From: Aulostomus chinensis
Lineage: Eukaryota > Chordata > Actinopteri > Syngnathiformes > Aulostomidae
Assembly (NCBI GenBank): GCA_037954235.1
Contig: JBBMOA010000001.1
Location: 18,928,643 to 18,992,642 of the forward strand
Reading direction: 5' to 3'
Length of the DNA stretch: 64,000 nt
The position numbers were made by a program, and so were the translations under genes. This document shows, piece after piece, positions 15,001 to 26,920 of the stretch. Each line of letters starts with the position of its first letter. Within the stretch, counting starts at the first letter, position 1. The notes under the pieces are model-generated. The model was not told where the DNA came from, searched no databases, and was given only the letters and a program-made list of their open reading frames with translations.

Positions 15001-17820
15001 CTTATGACATCACTGTCGCATCATTTTGAGATCATTAGCAAGTCTTCCGACATAACTGTCGCCTTATTTTGAGGTTCGTAGCAACTCTTACTACATGACT
15101 GTAAGCATCACTGAGTTTATTAGCAACTATCACTACATTACTGTAAGCATCACTGAGTTGATTAGCAACTATCACTACATCACTGTTAGCATCATTTTGA
15201 GTTCATTAGCAATTCTTCCGACATCACTGTCGCAATATTTTGAGGTTCGTAGCAACTTTTACGACAGTACTGACGCATTATTTTGAGGTTCGTATTAACT
15301 TTTACTACATGACTGTCAGAATCATTTTGAGGTTTTTCGAAACACTGACAACATTACTGTAAGCATCACTGAGTTAATTAGCAATTCTTACTACATCACT
15401 GTCGCATCAGTTTGAGATCATTACCAATTCTTCTGACATCACTATGGCATTATTTTGTGGTTCGAAGAAACTCTTACTACATTACTGTCAGCATCACTCT
15501 GAGTTCATTAGCAACTATCACTACATTACTCTTAGCATCATTTTGAGATCATTTGCAATTTTTACAACATCATTGTAGCATTATTTTGAGGTTATTAGCA
15601 ACTCTGACTACATTACTGTCAGCATCATTTTTAGGTTACTCGCAACTCTCACCACATGACTTTCAGCATCACTATGAGGTTATTCGAAAGTTTCACTCCA
15701 TTACTGTTAGCATCATTTTGAGTTCATTAACAATTCTTACTACATCACTGTCGCATCATTTTGAGATCATTAGCAATTCTTCCGACATCACTGTCGCATT
15801 ATTTTGAGGTTCGTAGCAACTCTTTGTACAAGACTGTCAGCATCACTTTGAGGTTATTCGAAACTTACACTCCATCACTGTTAGCATCATTTTGAGTTCA
15901 TGAGCACTTCTTTCTAAATCACTGTCGCATCATTTTGAGATCTTTAGCAATTCTTCCGACATCACTGTCGCATTATTTTGAGGTTCGTAGCAACTCTTAC
16001 TACATGACTGTCAGCATCACTTTGAGGTTATTGGAAACACTTACTACATTACTGTAAGCATCACTGACTTGATTAGCAACTATCACTACATTACTGTTGG
16101 CATCATCTTGAGTTCATGAGCAATTCTTCCGACATCACTGTCGCAATATTTTGAGGTTCGTAGCAACTTTTACTACATTACTGTCGCATTATGTTGAGGT
16201 TCGTAGCAACTTTTACTACATTACTGTCGCATTACTTTGAGATTCGTAGCAACACTTACTACATGACTGTAAGCATCACTTTGAGGTTATTCGAAAGTTT
16301 CACTCCATTACTGTTAGCATCATTTTGAGTTCATTAGCAATTCTGACTACATCACTGTCGCATCATTTTGAGATCATTAGCAATTCTTCCGACATCACAT
16401 TTGCAATATTTTGAGGTTCGTAGCAACTCTTACTACATTACTGTTGCATTATTTTAAGGTTCGTAGCAACTCTTACTACATTACTGTTGCATTATTTTAA
16501 GGTTCGTAGCTACTCTTACTCCATTACTGTCAGCATCACTTTGAGGTTATTCGAAACTTTCACTACATTACTGTTAGCATCATTTTGAGTACATTGGCAA
16601 TTCTTACTCCATTACTGTCACATCATTTTGAGATCGTGATAAATTCTTCCGATGTCACTGTCGCATTATTTTGAGGATCATAGCAACTCTTATTACATTA
16701 TTGTCAGCATCACTTTGAGTTTATTAGCAACTATCACTACATTACTGTTAGCATCATTTTGAGTTTATTATCAGATCTTACGACATCACTGTCGCATTAA
16801 TTTGAGTTTTGTAGCAATTCTTACGACATCACTATCCAAAGGTTTGAGATCATTACCAATTCTTCTGACATCACTGTCGCATTATTTTGAGGTTGGAAGC
16901 AACTCTGACTACTTTCTTGTTGCATTTTTTAAGGTTCGTAGCAACCATTACTACATGACTGTCAGCATCACTTTGAGGTTGTTCGAAACTCTTACGACAT
17001 GACTGTAAGCGTCACTGAGTTTATTAGCAACTATCACTACATTACTGTTAGCATCTTTTTTTTTAGGTTAGGAGCAATTCTTCCGACATCACTGTCGTAA
17101 TATTTTGAGGTTCGTAGCAACACTTACTACATGACTGTCAGCATCACTTTGAGGTTCTTCGAAACTTTCACTACATTACTTTTAGCTTCATTTTGAGTTC
17201 ATTAGCAATTCTTACGACATCACTGTCGCATCATTTTGAGATCATTAGCAATTCTTCCGACATCATTGTCGCATTATTTTTAGGTTCGTAGCAACTCTTA
17301 CTACATGACTATCAGCATCACTTTGAGGTTGTTCGAAACACTGACTACATTACTGTAAGCATCACTGAGTTGATTAGCAACTATCACTACATTACTGTTA
17401 GCATCATTTTGAGTTCATGAGCAATTCTTCCGACATCACTGTCGTAATATTTTGAGGTTCGTAGCAACTTTTACTACATTACTGTCGCATTATTTTGAGG
17501 TTCGTAGCAACTCTTACTACATGACTGTCAGCATCACTTTCAGGTTATTCAAAACTTTCACTCCATTACTGTTAGCATCATTTTGAGTTCATTAGCAATT
17601 CTTACTCTATCACTGTGGCATAATTTCAGATCATTAGCAATTCTTCTGACATCACTGTCGCATTATTTTGAGGTTCGTAGCAACTCTTACTACATGACTG
17701 TCAGCATCACTTTGAGGTTATTCGAAACTTTCACTCCATTACTGTTAGCATCATTTTGAGTTCATTAGCACTTCTTACTACATCACTGTCGCATAATTTT
17801 TTGGTTCGGAGCAACTCTTT
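1..17820 (+). repeat. Satellite array, 42-44 bp monomers, forward block
   Basis: About 410 head-to-tail monomers of 42-44 bp fill this stretch, and the array continues past the left end of the window. Every monomer shares a TTTGAG box, a TAGCAA or TCGAAA box and a TACATnACTGT box. At least five types recur: CATCACTTTGAGGTTATTCG, CATCACTGAGTTGATTAGC, CATCATTTTGAGTTCATTAG, CAATATTTTGAGGTTCGTAG and CATTATTTTGAGGTTCGTAG. They often follow each other in that order to make a block of about 216 bp, for example from 13,200 and again from 13,416, but the order is irregular elsewhere. Because 42 is a multiple of three, some frames stay open and encode 14-residue periodic peptides. These are not genes. 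I saw no CENP-B-like box. A centromeric, pericentromeric or subtelomeric location is possible but not shown. Confidence 0.97.
10345..12840 (+). repeat. Large internal duplication in the satellite (offset about 1,649 bp)
   Basis: The stretch from about 10,345 to 11,130 recurs at about 11,995 to 12,830 with the same order of rare monomer variants. One marker is a GCATCTTTTACTCCATTACT variant at 10,661 and 12,310; another is a shortened GTTTGCATTATTTGAG variant in both copies. The second copy has an extra monomer or so after about 12,540. Other long-range copies with shared rare variants occur around 4,549/6,938 and 1,906/2,510. Confidence 0.8.
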
Positions 17821-17840
17821 TTATTTTAACCTTAAAATAA
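17821..17840. repeat. Palindrome at the satellite strand switch
   Basis: The first 20 bases of the inverted block are two perfect 9 bp inverted arms (TTATTTTAA and TTAAAATAA) around a central CC. Each arm is the common TTATTTTAAGG start of one monomer type, so the strand switch falls where that box meets its own reverse complement. The adjacent left monomer is slightly degraded (TTTTTTGGTTCGG instead of TTTTGAGGTTCG). Confidence 0.85.
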
Positions 17841-20520
17841 TGCAACAGTAATGTAGTGAAAGTTTCGAACAACCTCAAAGTTATGCTGACAGTTATGTAG
17901 TAAGAGTTGCTACTAACCTCAATTTAATGCTACAGTGATGTCGTAAGAATTGGCAATAAACTCAAAATTATGCTAACAGTAATGTATTGCTCTAAGAATT
18001 GCTAATGATCTCAAAATGATGCGAAAGTGATGTAGTAAGAATTGCTAATGATCTCAAAATGATGCGACAGTGATGTAGTAAGAATTGCTAATGAACTCAA
18101 AATGATACTAACAGTAATGGAGTGAGAGTTTCGAATAACCTAAAAATGATGCTGACATTGATGTCGTAAGAATTGCTATTGAACTCAAAATGATGTTAAC
18201 AGCAACATAGTGATAGTTACTAATAAACTCAGTGATGCTGACAGTAATGTAGTAAGTGTTTCGGATAACCTCAAAGTGATGCCGATAGTCGTGTAGTAAG
18301 AGTTGCTTCTAACCTCAAAATGATGCTAACAGTAATGTAGTGATAGTTGCTAATGGACTCAAAGTGATGCTGTCAGAAATGTTGTAACTGTTTTGAACAA
18401 CCTCGGAAGTGATTCTGACAGTCATGTAGTAAGGGTTGCTACGATCTTTAAAAAAATGCAACAGTGAAGTAGTAAGAGTTTCTTCGAACCTCAAAATAAT
18501 GCGACAGTGATGTCAGAAGAATTGGTAATGATCTCAAACTGATGGGACAGTGATGTCGTAACAATTGCTAATGAACTCAAGATGATGCGAACAGTAATGT
18601 AGTGATAGTAGCTAATAAACTCAATGATGCTTACAGTAATGTAGTAAGAGTTTCGAACAACCTCAAAGTGATGCTTAGAGTAATGTAGTAAGTGTTTCGA
18701 ACAACCTCAAAGTGATGCTGACAGTCATGTAGTAAGAGTTTCTTCGAACCTCAAAATAATGCGACAGTGATGTCAGAAGAATTGGTAATGATCTCAAATT
18801 GATGGGACAGTGATGTCATAACAATTGCTAATGAACTCAAAATGATGCTAACAGTAATGTAGTGATAGTTGCTAATAAAGTCAGTGATTCTTACAGTGAT
18901 GTAGTAAGTGTTTCGAAGAACCTCAAAGTGATGCTGACAGTCATGTAGTCAGAGTTTCTACAAACCTTTAAATAATGCAACAGTAATATCGTAAGAGTTG
19001 CTACGAACCTCAAAATAATGCGACAGTGATGTCAGAAGAATTGCTAATGAACTCTAGATGATGCTAACAGTAATGTAGTGATAGTTGCTAATAAACTCAG
19101 TGATGCTTACAGTAATGTAGTAATTGTTTCGAACAACCTCAAAGTGATTATTACAGTCATGTAATAAGAATTGCTGTGAACCTTAAAATGACGCAACTGT
19201 AATGTAGTAAGAGTTGCTACGAACCTCAAATTAATGCGATAGTGATGTCAGAAGAATTGCCAGAGATCTAAAAATGATGCGAGAGTGATTTAGTAAGAAT
19301 TGCTAATGAACTCAAAATGATGGCAACAGTAATTCAGTGAAAGTTGCTGATAAACTCAAAGTGATGCTGACAGTCATGTAGTAAGTGTTGCTACGAACAT
19401 CAAAATAATGCGACAGTGATGTCAGAAGAATTGCTAATGATCTCAAAATTATGCGACAGTGATGTCGTAAGAATTGCTAATGAATTCAAAAAGATGCTTA
19501 CAGTAATGGAGTGAAAGTTTCGAATAACCTCAAAGTGATGATGACAGTCATGTGGTTAGAGTTGCGAGTAACCTTAAAATGATGCTGACAGTGATGTCGT
19601 AAGAATTGCTATTAAACTCAAAATGATGCTAACAGTAACGTAGTGATAGTTGCCAATAAACTCAAAGTGATGCTGACAGTAATGTAGTTAGTGTTTCGAA
19701 CAACCTCAAAGTAATGCTTACAGTCATGTAGTAAGAGTTGCTACTAACCTCAAAATAATGCGACAGTGATGTCGGAAGAATTGCTATTAAACTCAAAATG
19801 ATGCTAACAGTAACGTAGTGATAGTTTCTAATAAACTCAATGATGCTTACAGTAATGTAGTAAGTGTTTGGAAAAACCTCAAAGTGATGCTGAAAGTCAT
19901 GTAGTAAGTGTTGCTACGAACCTCAAAATATTGCGACAGTGATGTGAGAAGAATTGTTCATGATCTCAAACTGTTTGGACAGTGATGTCGTAAGAATTGG
20001 TAATGAACTCAAAATGATGCGACAGTGATGTAGTAATAATTGTAATGAACTCAAAATGATGCGAACAGTAATGGAGTGAAAGTTTCGAATAACCTCAAAG
20101 TGATGCTGACAGTAATGTAGTAATAGTTGTTAATATCCTCATAATAATGTGAAAGTGAGGTCGTAAGAATTGCTAATTATCTCAAAATGATGCGACAGTG
20201 ATTTAATAAAAATTGCTAATGAACTCAAAATGATGCTAACATTAATGGAGTGAAAGTTTCGAACAACCTCAAAGTGATGCTGACAGTAATGTAGTAAGAG
20301 TTGCTACGAACCTCAAAATAATGCGACAGTGATGTCGGAAGAATTGCTAATGATCTCAAAATGATGCAACAGTGATGTCGTTAGAATTGCTAATGAACTC
20401 AAAATGATGCTAACAGTAATGGAGTGAAAGTTTCGAATAACCTCAAAGTGATGCTGACAGTCATGTGGTTAGAGTTGCGAGTAACCTAAAAATGTTGCTG
20501 ACAGTGATGTAAGAATTGCT

Positions 20521-22376
20521 AATGAACTCAAGATGATGCTAACAGTATGGTAGTGAAAGTTTCGAATAAACTCAAAGTGATGCTGACAGTCATGTAATAA
20601 GAGTTTCTACGAACCTCAAAATAATGCAACAGTAATGTAGTAAGAGTTGCTACGAACCTCAAAATAATGCGACAGTGATGTCAGAAGAATTGCTAATGAT
20701 CCCAAAAAAATGTGACAGTGATGTAGTAAGAATTGCTAATGAACTCAAAATGATGATAACAGTAATGGAGTGAAAGTTGCCAATAAACTCAAAGTGATGC
20801 TGACAGTCATATAGGAAGAGTTGCTACGAACCTTAAAATAATGCAACAGTAATGTAGTAAGAGTTGCTACGAACTTCAAAATGATGTGACAGTGATGTAG
20901 TAAGAATTGCTTATGATCTGAATTGCTTATGATCTGAAATGATGGGACAGTGATGTAGTAAGAATTGCTAATGAACTCAAAATGATGCTAACAGTAATGT
21001 AGTGAAACTTGCGAGTAACCTTAAAATGATGCTGACAGTCATGTAGTTAGAGTTGCTACGAACCTCAAAATAATGCGACAGTGATGACGGAAGAATTGCT
21101 AATGAACTCAAAATGATGCGACAGTGATTTACTAAGAATTGCTAATGAACTCAAAATGATGCTGACGGTAATGTAGTGATCGTTGCTCATAAACTCAAAG
21201 TGATGCTGACAGTAATGTAGTAAGAGCTGCGAATGAACTCAAAATAATGCGACAGTGATGTCAGAAGAATTGGAAATTATCTCAAAATGATGCGACAGTG
21301 ATGTAGTAAGAATTGCTAATGAACTCAAAATGATGCTAACATTAATGGAGTGAAAGTTTCGAATAACCTCAAAGTGATGCTGACAGTCATGTAGTAAGAG
21401 TTGCTACGAACCTCAAAATATTGCGACAGTGATGTCGGAAGAATTGCTAATGAACTCAAGATGATGCTAACAGTATGGTAGTGAAAGTTTCGAATAAACT
21501 CAAAGTGATGCTGACAGTCATGTAATAAGAGTTTCTACGAACCTCAAAATAATGCAACAGTAATGTAGTAAGAGTTGCTACGAACCTCAAAATAATGCGA
21601 CAGTGATGTCAGAAGAATTGCTAATGATCCCAAAAAAATGTGACAGTGATGTAGTAAGAATTGCTAATGAACTCAAAATGATGATAACAGTAATGGAGTG
21701 AAAGTTGCCAATAAACTCAAAGTGATGCTGACAGTCATATAGGAAGAGTTGCTACGAACCTTAAAATAATGCGACAGTAATGTAGTAAGAGTTGCTACGA
21801 ACTTCAAAATGATGTGACAGTGATGTAGTAAGAATTGCTTATGATCTGAATTGCTTATGATCTGAAATGATGGGACAGTGATGTAGTAAGAATTGCTAAT
21901 GAACTCAAAATGATGCTAACAGTAATGTAGTGAAACTTGCGAGTAACCTTAAAATGATGCTGACAGTCATGTAGTTAGAGTTGCTACGAACCTCAAAATA
22001 ATGCGACAGTGATGACGGAAGAATTGCTAATGAACTCAAAATGATGCGACAGTGATTTACTAAGAATTGCTAATGAACTCAAAATGATGCTGACGGTAAT
22101 GTAGTGATCGTTGCTCATAAACTCAAAGTGATGCTGACAGTAATGTAGTAAGAGCTGCGAATGAACTCAAAATAATGCGACAGTGATGTCAGAAGAATTG
22201 GAAATTATCTCAAAATGATGCGACAGTGATGTAGTAAGAATTGCTAATGAACTCAAAATGATGCTAACATTAATGGAGTGAAAGTTTCGAATAACCTCAA
22301 AGTGATGCTGACAGTCATGTAGTAAGAGTTGCTACGAACCTCAAAATATTGCGACAGTGATGTCGGAAGAATTGCT
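20521..22376 (-). repeat. Near-identical 928 bp tandem duplication in the inverted satellite block
   Basis: Bases 20,521-21,448 are repeated as 21,449-22,376. They share all private variants, including a duplicated TTATGATCTGAA motif and an AACAGTATGGTAG monomer. I noticed only one difference by eye (ATGCAACAG versus ATGCGACAG). This is far closer than any two neighbouring monomers, so the event is recent and involved about 21-22 monomers at once. Confidence 0.9.
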
Positions 22377-23070
22377 AATGATCTCAAAATGATGCGACAG
22401 TGATGGAGTAAGAATTGCTAATGAACTCAAAATTATGCTCACAGTAATGTAGTGATAGTTTCTCATAAACTCAAAGTGATGCTGACAGTCATGTAGTAAG
22501 AGTTTCTACGAACCTTAAAATAATGATACAGTAATGTAGTAAGAGTTTCTACGAACCTAAGAATAATGCGACAGTGATGTCAGAAGAATTGCTAATGAAC
22601 TCAAAATGATGCTAACAGTAACGTAGTGATAGTTGCTAATAAACCCAAAGTGATGCTGACAGTCATGTATTAAGAGTTGCTACGAACCTCAAAATGATGC
22701 TACAGGAATGTCTTAAGAATTGCTATTGAACTCAAAATGATTCTGACGGTAATCTAGTAAGAGCTGCTAATAACTTCAAAATAATGTGACAGTGATGTCG
22801 GAAGAATTGCTAATGAACTCAAGATGATGCTAACAGTAATTTAGTGATAGTTGTTAATAAACTCAGTGATGCTGACAGTCATGTAGTAAGTGTTTCGAAC
22901 AACCTCAAAGTGATGCTGACAGTCATTTAGTAAGAGTTGCTACGAACCTAAAAATAATGTGACAGTGATGTCCTAAGAATTGCTAATAAACGATAATAAA
23001 CCGATAATAAAGACAGACATTAAAGGCTCTCCTATAAAACCAAAATATACTGTCATATTTTGGAAAATGT

Positions 23071-23435
23071 GCTACATGGTGGTGCAATGGTTAGCACTGT
23101 GGCCTAACAGCAATAAGGTTCCGGGTTCGAGTCCCGGCTCGGGCGCGGGATCTTTCTTTGTGAGACTCCCCTTTCCTGCGTGGGTTCTCTCTGGTACTCC
23201 AGCTTCCTCCCACAGTCCAAAGACATCAAGAGGGGATGAGGCTGATTGATTCTCTAAATTGACTGTAGGTGTGACTGTGAGTGTGAATGGTTGTCTGTCT
23301 CTGTATGTTGGCCCTGTTATGGACTGGTGACCTGTCCAGGGTGAACCCTGCCTCTGGCCTGAAGACGCTGGGATAGGCTCCAGTCCCCCCGCGACCCTTA
23401 CTAGTAAGGAATAAGCGGAAGATGACGATGGATGG
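23071..23435 (+). mobile_element. tRNA-derived SINE with target-site duplication
   Basis: The head resembles a tRNA, with an A-box-like TGGTGCAATGGTTAGCACTG and a B-box-like GGTTCGAGTCCC. The body is of a kind common in teleosts (TCCTCCCACAGTCCAAAGAC, GACCTGTCCAGGGTGAACCC, GGGATAGGCTCCAG), and the 3' end is a GATGGATGGA tail. The 14 bp sequence ATTTTGGAAAATGT lies directly on both sides, at 23,057-23,070 and 23,436-23,449. This is the mark of LINE-driven retroposition. The SINE landed just outside the right edge of the satellite. Confidence 0.9.
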
Positions 23436-23929
23436 ATTTTGGAAAATGTAATGAAATATTAAATATTTTTTCCAAAAATGAGACCCTCTTTATTCTCTAG
23501 TTTAATCTGCTGCAATAATAATGAGCATCTTTGTCAGTCTACTGATGAATGTCAGATATCTTTGATAACCAAACCTGGACGTTTGTCTCAGTTTGACTGG
23601 AAGTCTCATTCATTCATTTTTCCTCCATGATTTCCTGCAATGATTTCATGGTTCTGCTCCATTCAGGTTCAGAGAGGGAGGAGCTGCTCATCCACCCAGA
23701 TGGAGAAGCAGCCATCTTGCTCTCTTGACGCCGACCGGCAGAAGGAACAGATGAGGTGAGGGGCCTCACGTTGTCATGGCAACATGGAAACATTCCACTC
23801 TGTCAGAGGTGCCTCCATCAGACGCACTTTGTCTTTGTGAAGATCAAAGTGAAACGAAATCTGTCAAATTCAGCTACTTCTTATTGTGGGACTTTAAACT
23901 TGAACACAATGGAATTTGGACAAGGAGTT

Positions 23930-24490
23930 TTCCTTCCAGTCCAAACATCATCGTCCAGCCTCCAACCAGAGGTCCATCAGTTATCATGGAGCCACAGGTG
24001 GAGTCTGGATTCTTTTCTGGAATGAGACGGCAATGACAGTCCTGCCAAGTGACATCACTGACATGACTGGATGACTTCAGTCACGTGACTGGATGACTTC
24101 AGTCACATGACTGGATGGCAGTGCAGATTCCAATGTAGAGGTTGGGGAAATAGTCTCTGAGAATCCAGCTTGAACCCACGCCCTCCTTGTTCTTCAAAAA
24201 CCCAAACAGAGACCATCAGTCTCCCTCCAATCCTGTACTTGGTTCAATGTTGCTGTTCCATTTTGCAGCAGTAGGTGTCGCTGTGATACCAGGTTCAGTT
24301 CAAGATTCCCAACTCCAGTTCATGTTGGTGACCTCAGTGGCAGGTAAAATGGTGCTTCAGTGGATCATGTGATCAACTCATGTGTGTCCTCACTGCTCCA
24401 CAGGTCTGTCAAATGTTCTGTAAAATAGTTGGACCCAGCAGAGCTGCTAGATTAGGAGTTGATGGAGTCGTTGCAGATACCAGTGTCCAG
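23930..24490 (+). repeat. Segmental repeat X1 with CACGTG unit
   Basis: This block is nearly the same as 53,185-53,630 in the same orientation and, in part, inverted at 45,690-45,960 and 32,985-33,170. Its core is two to three copies of a 22 bp unit (GACTGGATGACTTCAGTCAC followed by GT) at about 24,056-24,115, preceded by GTGACATCACTGACATGACT. The right part (24,120-24,490) is unique-looking sequence shared with the 53 kb copy. Short ORFs here match no known protein and are not called genes. Confidence 0.85.
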
Positions 24491-24700
24491 TTCCATCCTC
24501 ACTACCCCTGGTGACCATGTCAAAGTGTCCTTGAGTAAGATACTGAACCCCTAAATACTTCTGATGAGTAGGTTGGCTCCTTGCATGGCAGCCTTCAGCA
24601 TCAGTGTGTGAATGAGAGGACATTGTTCAGCTCCTTGAGTGCTGCTGAGGTAGAAAGGCTCTGTACAAACTGAGTCCTTTTACCATTTCTTTCCTGCTTC
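24491..24700 (+). repeat. Teleost interspersed repeat fragment
   Basis: The text GTCCTTGAGTAAGATACTGA, then a TGTGTGAATGAGAGGACATT region and a CTGTACAAACTGAGTCC end resembles a short interspersed repeat that I recall as widespread in fish genomes. No terminal repeats or ORF are visible. The family assignment is from memory and uncertain. Confidence 0.45.
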
Positions 24701-24829
24701 TAGCGGTGCTGTTGTCACTTCCTGTGACCGTGGAGGGAAGGGGTCCCCCTTCAGAATAAGTTTGATATCATGATGTTACTTCCTCTTCAACATGCCTTTA
24801 GCAGACCAACTCAATGAACAGCTCAGTGA

Positions 24830-24911
24830 GGTAGTGTGGCCGAGCAGTCTAAGGCGCTGGATTTAGGCTCCAGTCTCTGAGGAGGCGTTGGTTCAAATCC
24901 CACCACTGCCA
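24830..24911 (+). tRNA. tRNA-Leu(TAG)
   Basis: An 82 nt sequence folds as a type II tRNA. The acceptor arms are GGTAGTG and CACTGCC (one T-G pair). The anticodon stem is CTGGA/TCCAG with loop TTTAGGC, giving anticodon TAG. It has the long variable arm typical of tRNA-Leu and a T-arm with GGTTCAAATCC as B box. It closely resembles vertebrate tRNA-Leu(UAG). The discriminator is A. No run of four T follows within about 50 bases, so termination and expression are uncertain. Confidence 0.85.
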
Positions 24912-24959
24912 TCATGTCCCAGGTCACTGAAGAGGTGTGACAGGTCGCTGTTCTGTCTT

Positions 24960-25610
24960 TCATGTCCCTAAAGACTCTCCAGCTGGTCCAGAACGCTGCT
25001 GCCCGCGTGTTGACTAGAACTAGTAGAAGAGACCATGTCTCTCCTGTACTGGCCTCTCTGCATGGCTCCCTGTCAAATTCAGAATAGAATTCTAAATTCT
25101 CCTTCTAACATACAAAGTCCTCAACAGTCAGGCTCCTTCATACCTGACAGAGCTCCTAGTCCCCTATTATCCAGCTAGAACCCTTCGCTCCCAGGATGCA
25201 GGGTTATTGGTGGTTCCTAGAGTTCTAAAAGTAGACTGGGAGCCAGAGCCTTCAGCTATCAGGCTCCCCTCCTGTGGAACCGTTTCCCAGTTTCAGTCCA
25301 GAATGCAGACACCCTCTCAACCTTTAAGAGCAACCTTTTTGATCAGGCTTGTAGTTGGGCTGCTTAGGCTGGCCCTTAGATCTGCTGCTATAGGCTTAGG
25401 CTGCTGGGGGATCTCCCATGGTGCACTGGGCTTCTCTCTCCTCATCTCTTTCCTCCTATATGTGTCACTCATTACTAACTCGTCTTCTTCTCCCCTCATC
25501 CCAGATCCGGGTGCTGCTGGAGGAGGCTGCAGACCTGAAGAGGCTCAAGCTGCCACCCGTAGCTCCACCTTCTCACATTATACAAATAAAATTGAAAAAA
25601 TTGACTTGAA
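24960..25610 (+). mobile_element. L2-type LINE 3' end fragment
   Basis: Translation from about 24,965 gives the conserved C-terminal text of L2-clade reverse transcriptase ORFs (LQLVQNAAARV, DHVSPVLASL, FKILLLTYKVL, APSYLTELL). It also has a 3' UTR with GGGGGATCTCCCATGGTGCA and an AAATAAAATTGAAAAAATTG tail, the short tandem 3' end usual for this clade. The reading frame is broken and most of the element is missing (5' truncation), so it is dead. The ORFs at 25,207-25,635 are parts of this relic. Confidence 0.8.
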
Positions 25611-26700
25611 GCCTGGGACTTCAGGTCAACGCTGAGACCACGGCGTGATGGAGAGTTCTGATGATTCATCAGCACAATCAGACTCTGATAACTCCTCCCT
25701 CCCTGGTTGATCTGAGTCAAAGTTCCCATGTCTGATCAACTTCCTGTCCTGATGACATCACTACTGCAGGTGAACAGTTAGCATTGCTCTGTTTGATGAA
25801 GCTGCGTTCAGGGAATGAGGAAGTTTCCCTTTGTGTCACTGCTTCTCTACTAATCTGATCTCTGATCAGTTCACCAAGAAGAGTCTGGGGTCAGGGGCTT
25901 GATGAGTAGAGCTGTTTAGTCAGGAGGAGGCTGCTCTGATTGGTTCCTGACACTGAAACAAGGCCTTCATATATTTATGATGACATCACCAATAGGAGCC
26001 TTCCCAGTCTGTCAGGGGGTAGAATTCAGTCAGCACCAATGACATCAGAGTCAGAGTTCAGACATCAAAGACAGACATTAAAGCCTCTCCTACAAAACGA
26101 GAAAATAGTGGAATATATTGGAAACTCCACTGCAATTAATGGTGGGAATCTTTGGACACCTCACAATTCGATTATTAAAATTCAGGGGCTCCGATTCAGT
26201 CACAAAATGATTATTGATGCATCTCTAATTTATGTTTATGGATGCACTTTTTCACATTTTTGCAACAATTTTCTAAAAACAATATATTTGGAATAAAAAC
26301 AAGAGTTGAACTCATTTCTATTATATTTTATTTTGCTGTTGAAAAAAAACACATTGGTACCTTTTGGGAAGCCTGGAAATAAGAGGAAAACGTAGCTCAT
26401 TCCCACCCCACCAGTCAAGAGGGTCCCCAGAGACGGAGAGGTGGAGAACTACAGTACTTCTTAACTTCCTCCTGAGCCCTGGCTCAGGCAGACCTGCTGG
26501 GCTGTTGCACTTGAGCATCAGTAAAGTTCTGCCCCAGCAGGCTCTCCAGTCGAGATGATGACAAAGTCCTTCTTTTGGGAGCTCGGTGGTCCTCCTCCCT
26601 CAAAGCAGGGTTTGTTCCTGGTCCTCTTGCTCATCTTGCTGTGGGTAAATACACAATGAGAGGAATTGTAGTTCTTTATGATCAGGCTGCACTGACAAGT
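25611..26700. other. Intergenic stretch with weak repeat relics
   Basis: No supported gene. About 60 bases from 26,067 (AAAGACAGACATTAAAGCCT and on) match the sequence at 23,009-23,070 beside the satellite edge. Bases 26,140-26,240 resemble a common fish interspersed repeat. A minus-strand reading frame ends at a stop at 26,518-26,520. It begins just after a plausible splice acceptor (TACCCACAG) near 26,640 and reads MSKRTRNKPCFEGG at its start. It could be a terminal exon or retrocopy relic, but I do not recognise it. Confidence 0.4.
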
Positions 26701-26830
26701 GGTGAAAGACTCTGCAGCTGCTCCAGGATGCAGCTGCACACATATTGACAGGAAATAGGAAGAGAGACCATATCACCCAGTCTGAGCTTCACTGCACTGG
26801 CTTCCAATAAAATCCATCTTTTCTAGCTCT
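26700..26830 (+). mobile_element. Short L2-type LINE fragment
   Basis: Translation gives LQLLQDAAAHILTG then RKRDHITQ, the same conserved region of L2-clade reverse transcriptase C-termini seen at 24,965. It is about 130 bp long, with stops soon after. It is an old relic. Confidence 0.6.
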
Positions 26831-26876
26831 TAAAGGAAAATTAAGGCACAAAATGAACCTAAGGTGTGTTCTTGTA

Positions 26877-26908
<32 letters not shown>

Positions 26909-26920
26909 GTTATTATTATT
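26877..26920 (+). repeat. (ATT)n microsatellite
   Basis: TAT/ATT trinucleotide repeats run for about 44 bp with one interruption (TTGTTA). Confidence 0.9.

Larger units (their letters stand above)
17821..22990 (-). repeat. Same satellite, inverted block
   Basis: From 17,821 the same 42-44 bp monomers appear as reverse complements (for example TCAAAATGATGCTAACAGTA and ACCTCAAAGTGATGCTGACA) for about 120 monomers. The array ends near 22,990, where the sequence becomes ordinary AT-rich DNA. Read on the minus strand, the monomer types match the forward block, but their order next to the junction does not mirror the left side. The junction is therefore not a simple fold-back copy. More likely, two already diversified stretches were joined or an internal segment was inverted. 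Confidence 0.96.

Noticed and set aside
8917..17002. ORFs of 60-100 codons inside the satellite (14-residue periodic peptides such as YYITVSITELISN)
   Set aside because: They follow from the 42 bp period being a multiple of three; the same peptides recur with the repeat and have no independent start or signal.
1..22990. CRISPR array
   Set aside because: The units are contiguous diverged monomers without unique spacers, and the genome is eukaryotic.
23080..23150. tRNA gene at the SINE head
   Set aside because: A- and B-box-like words are present, but the arms do not fold and the sequence continues into a SINE body with a target-site duplication.
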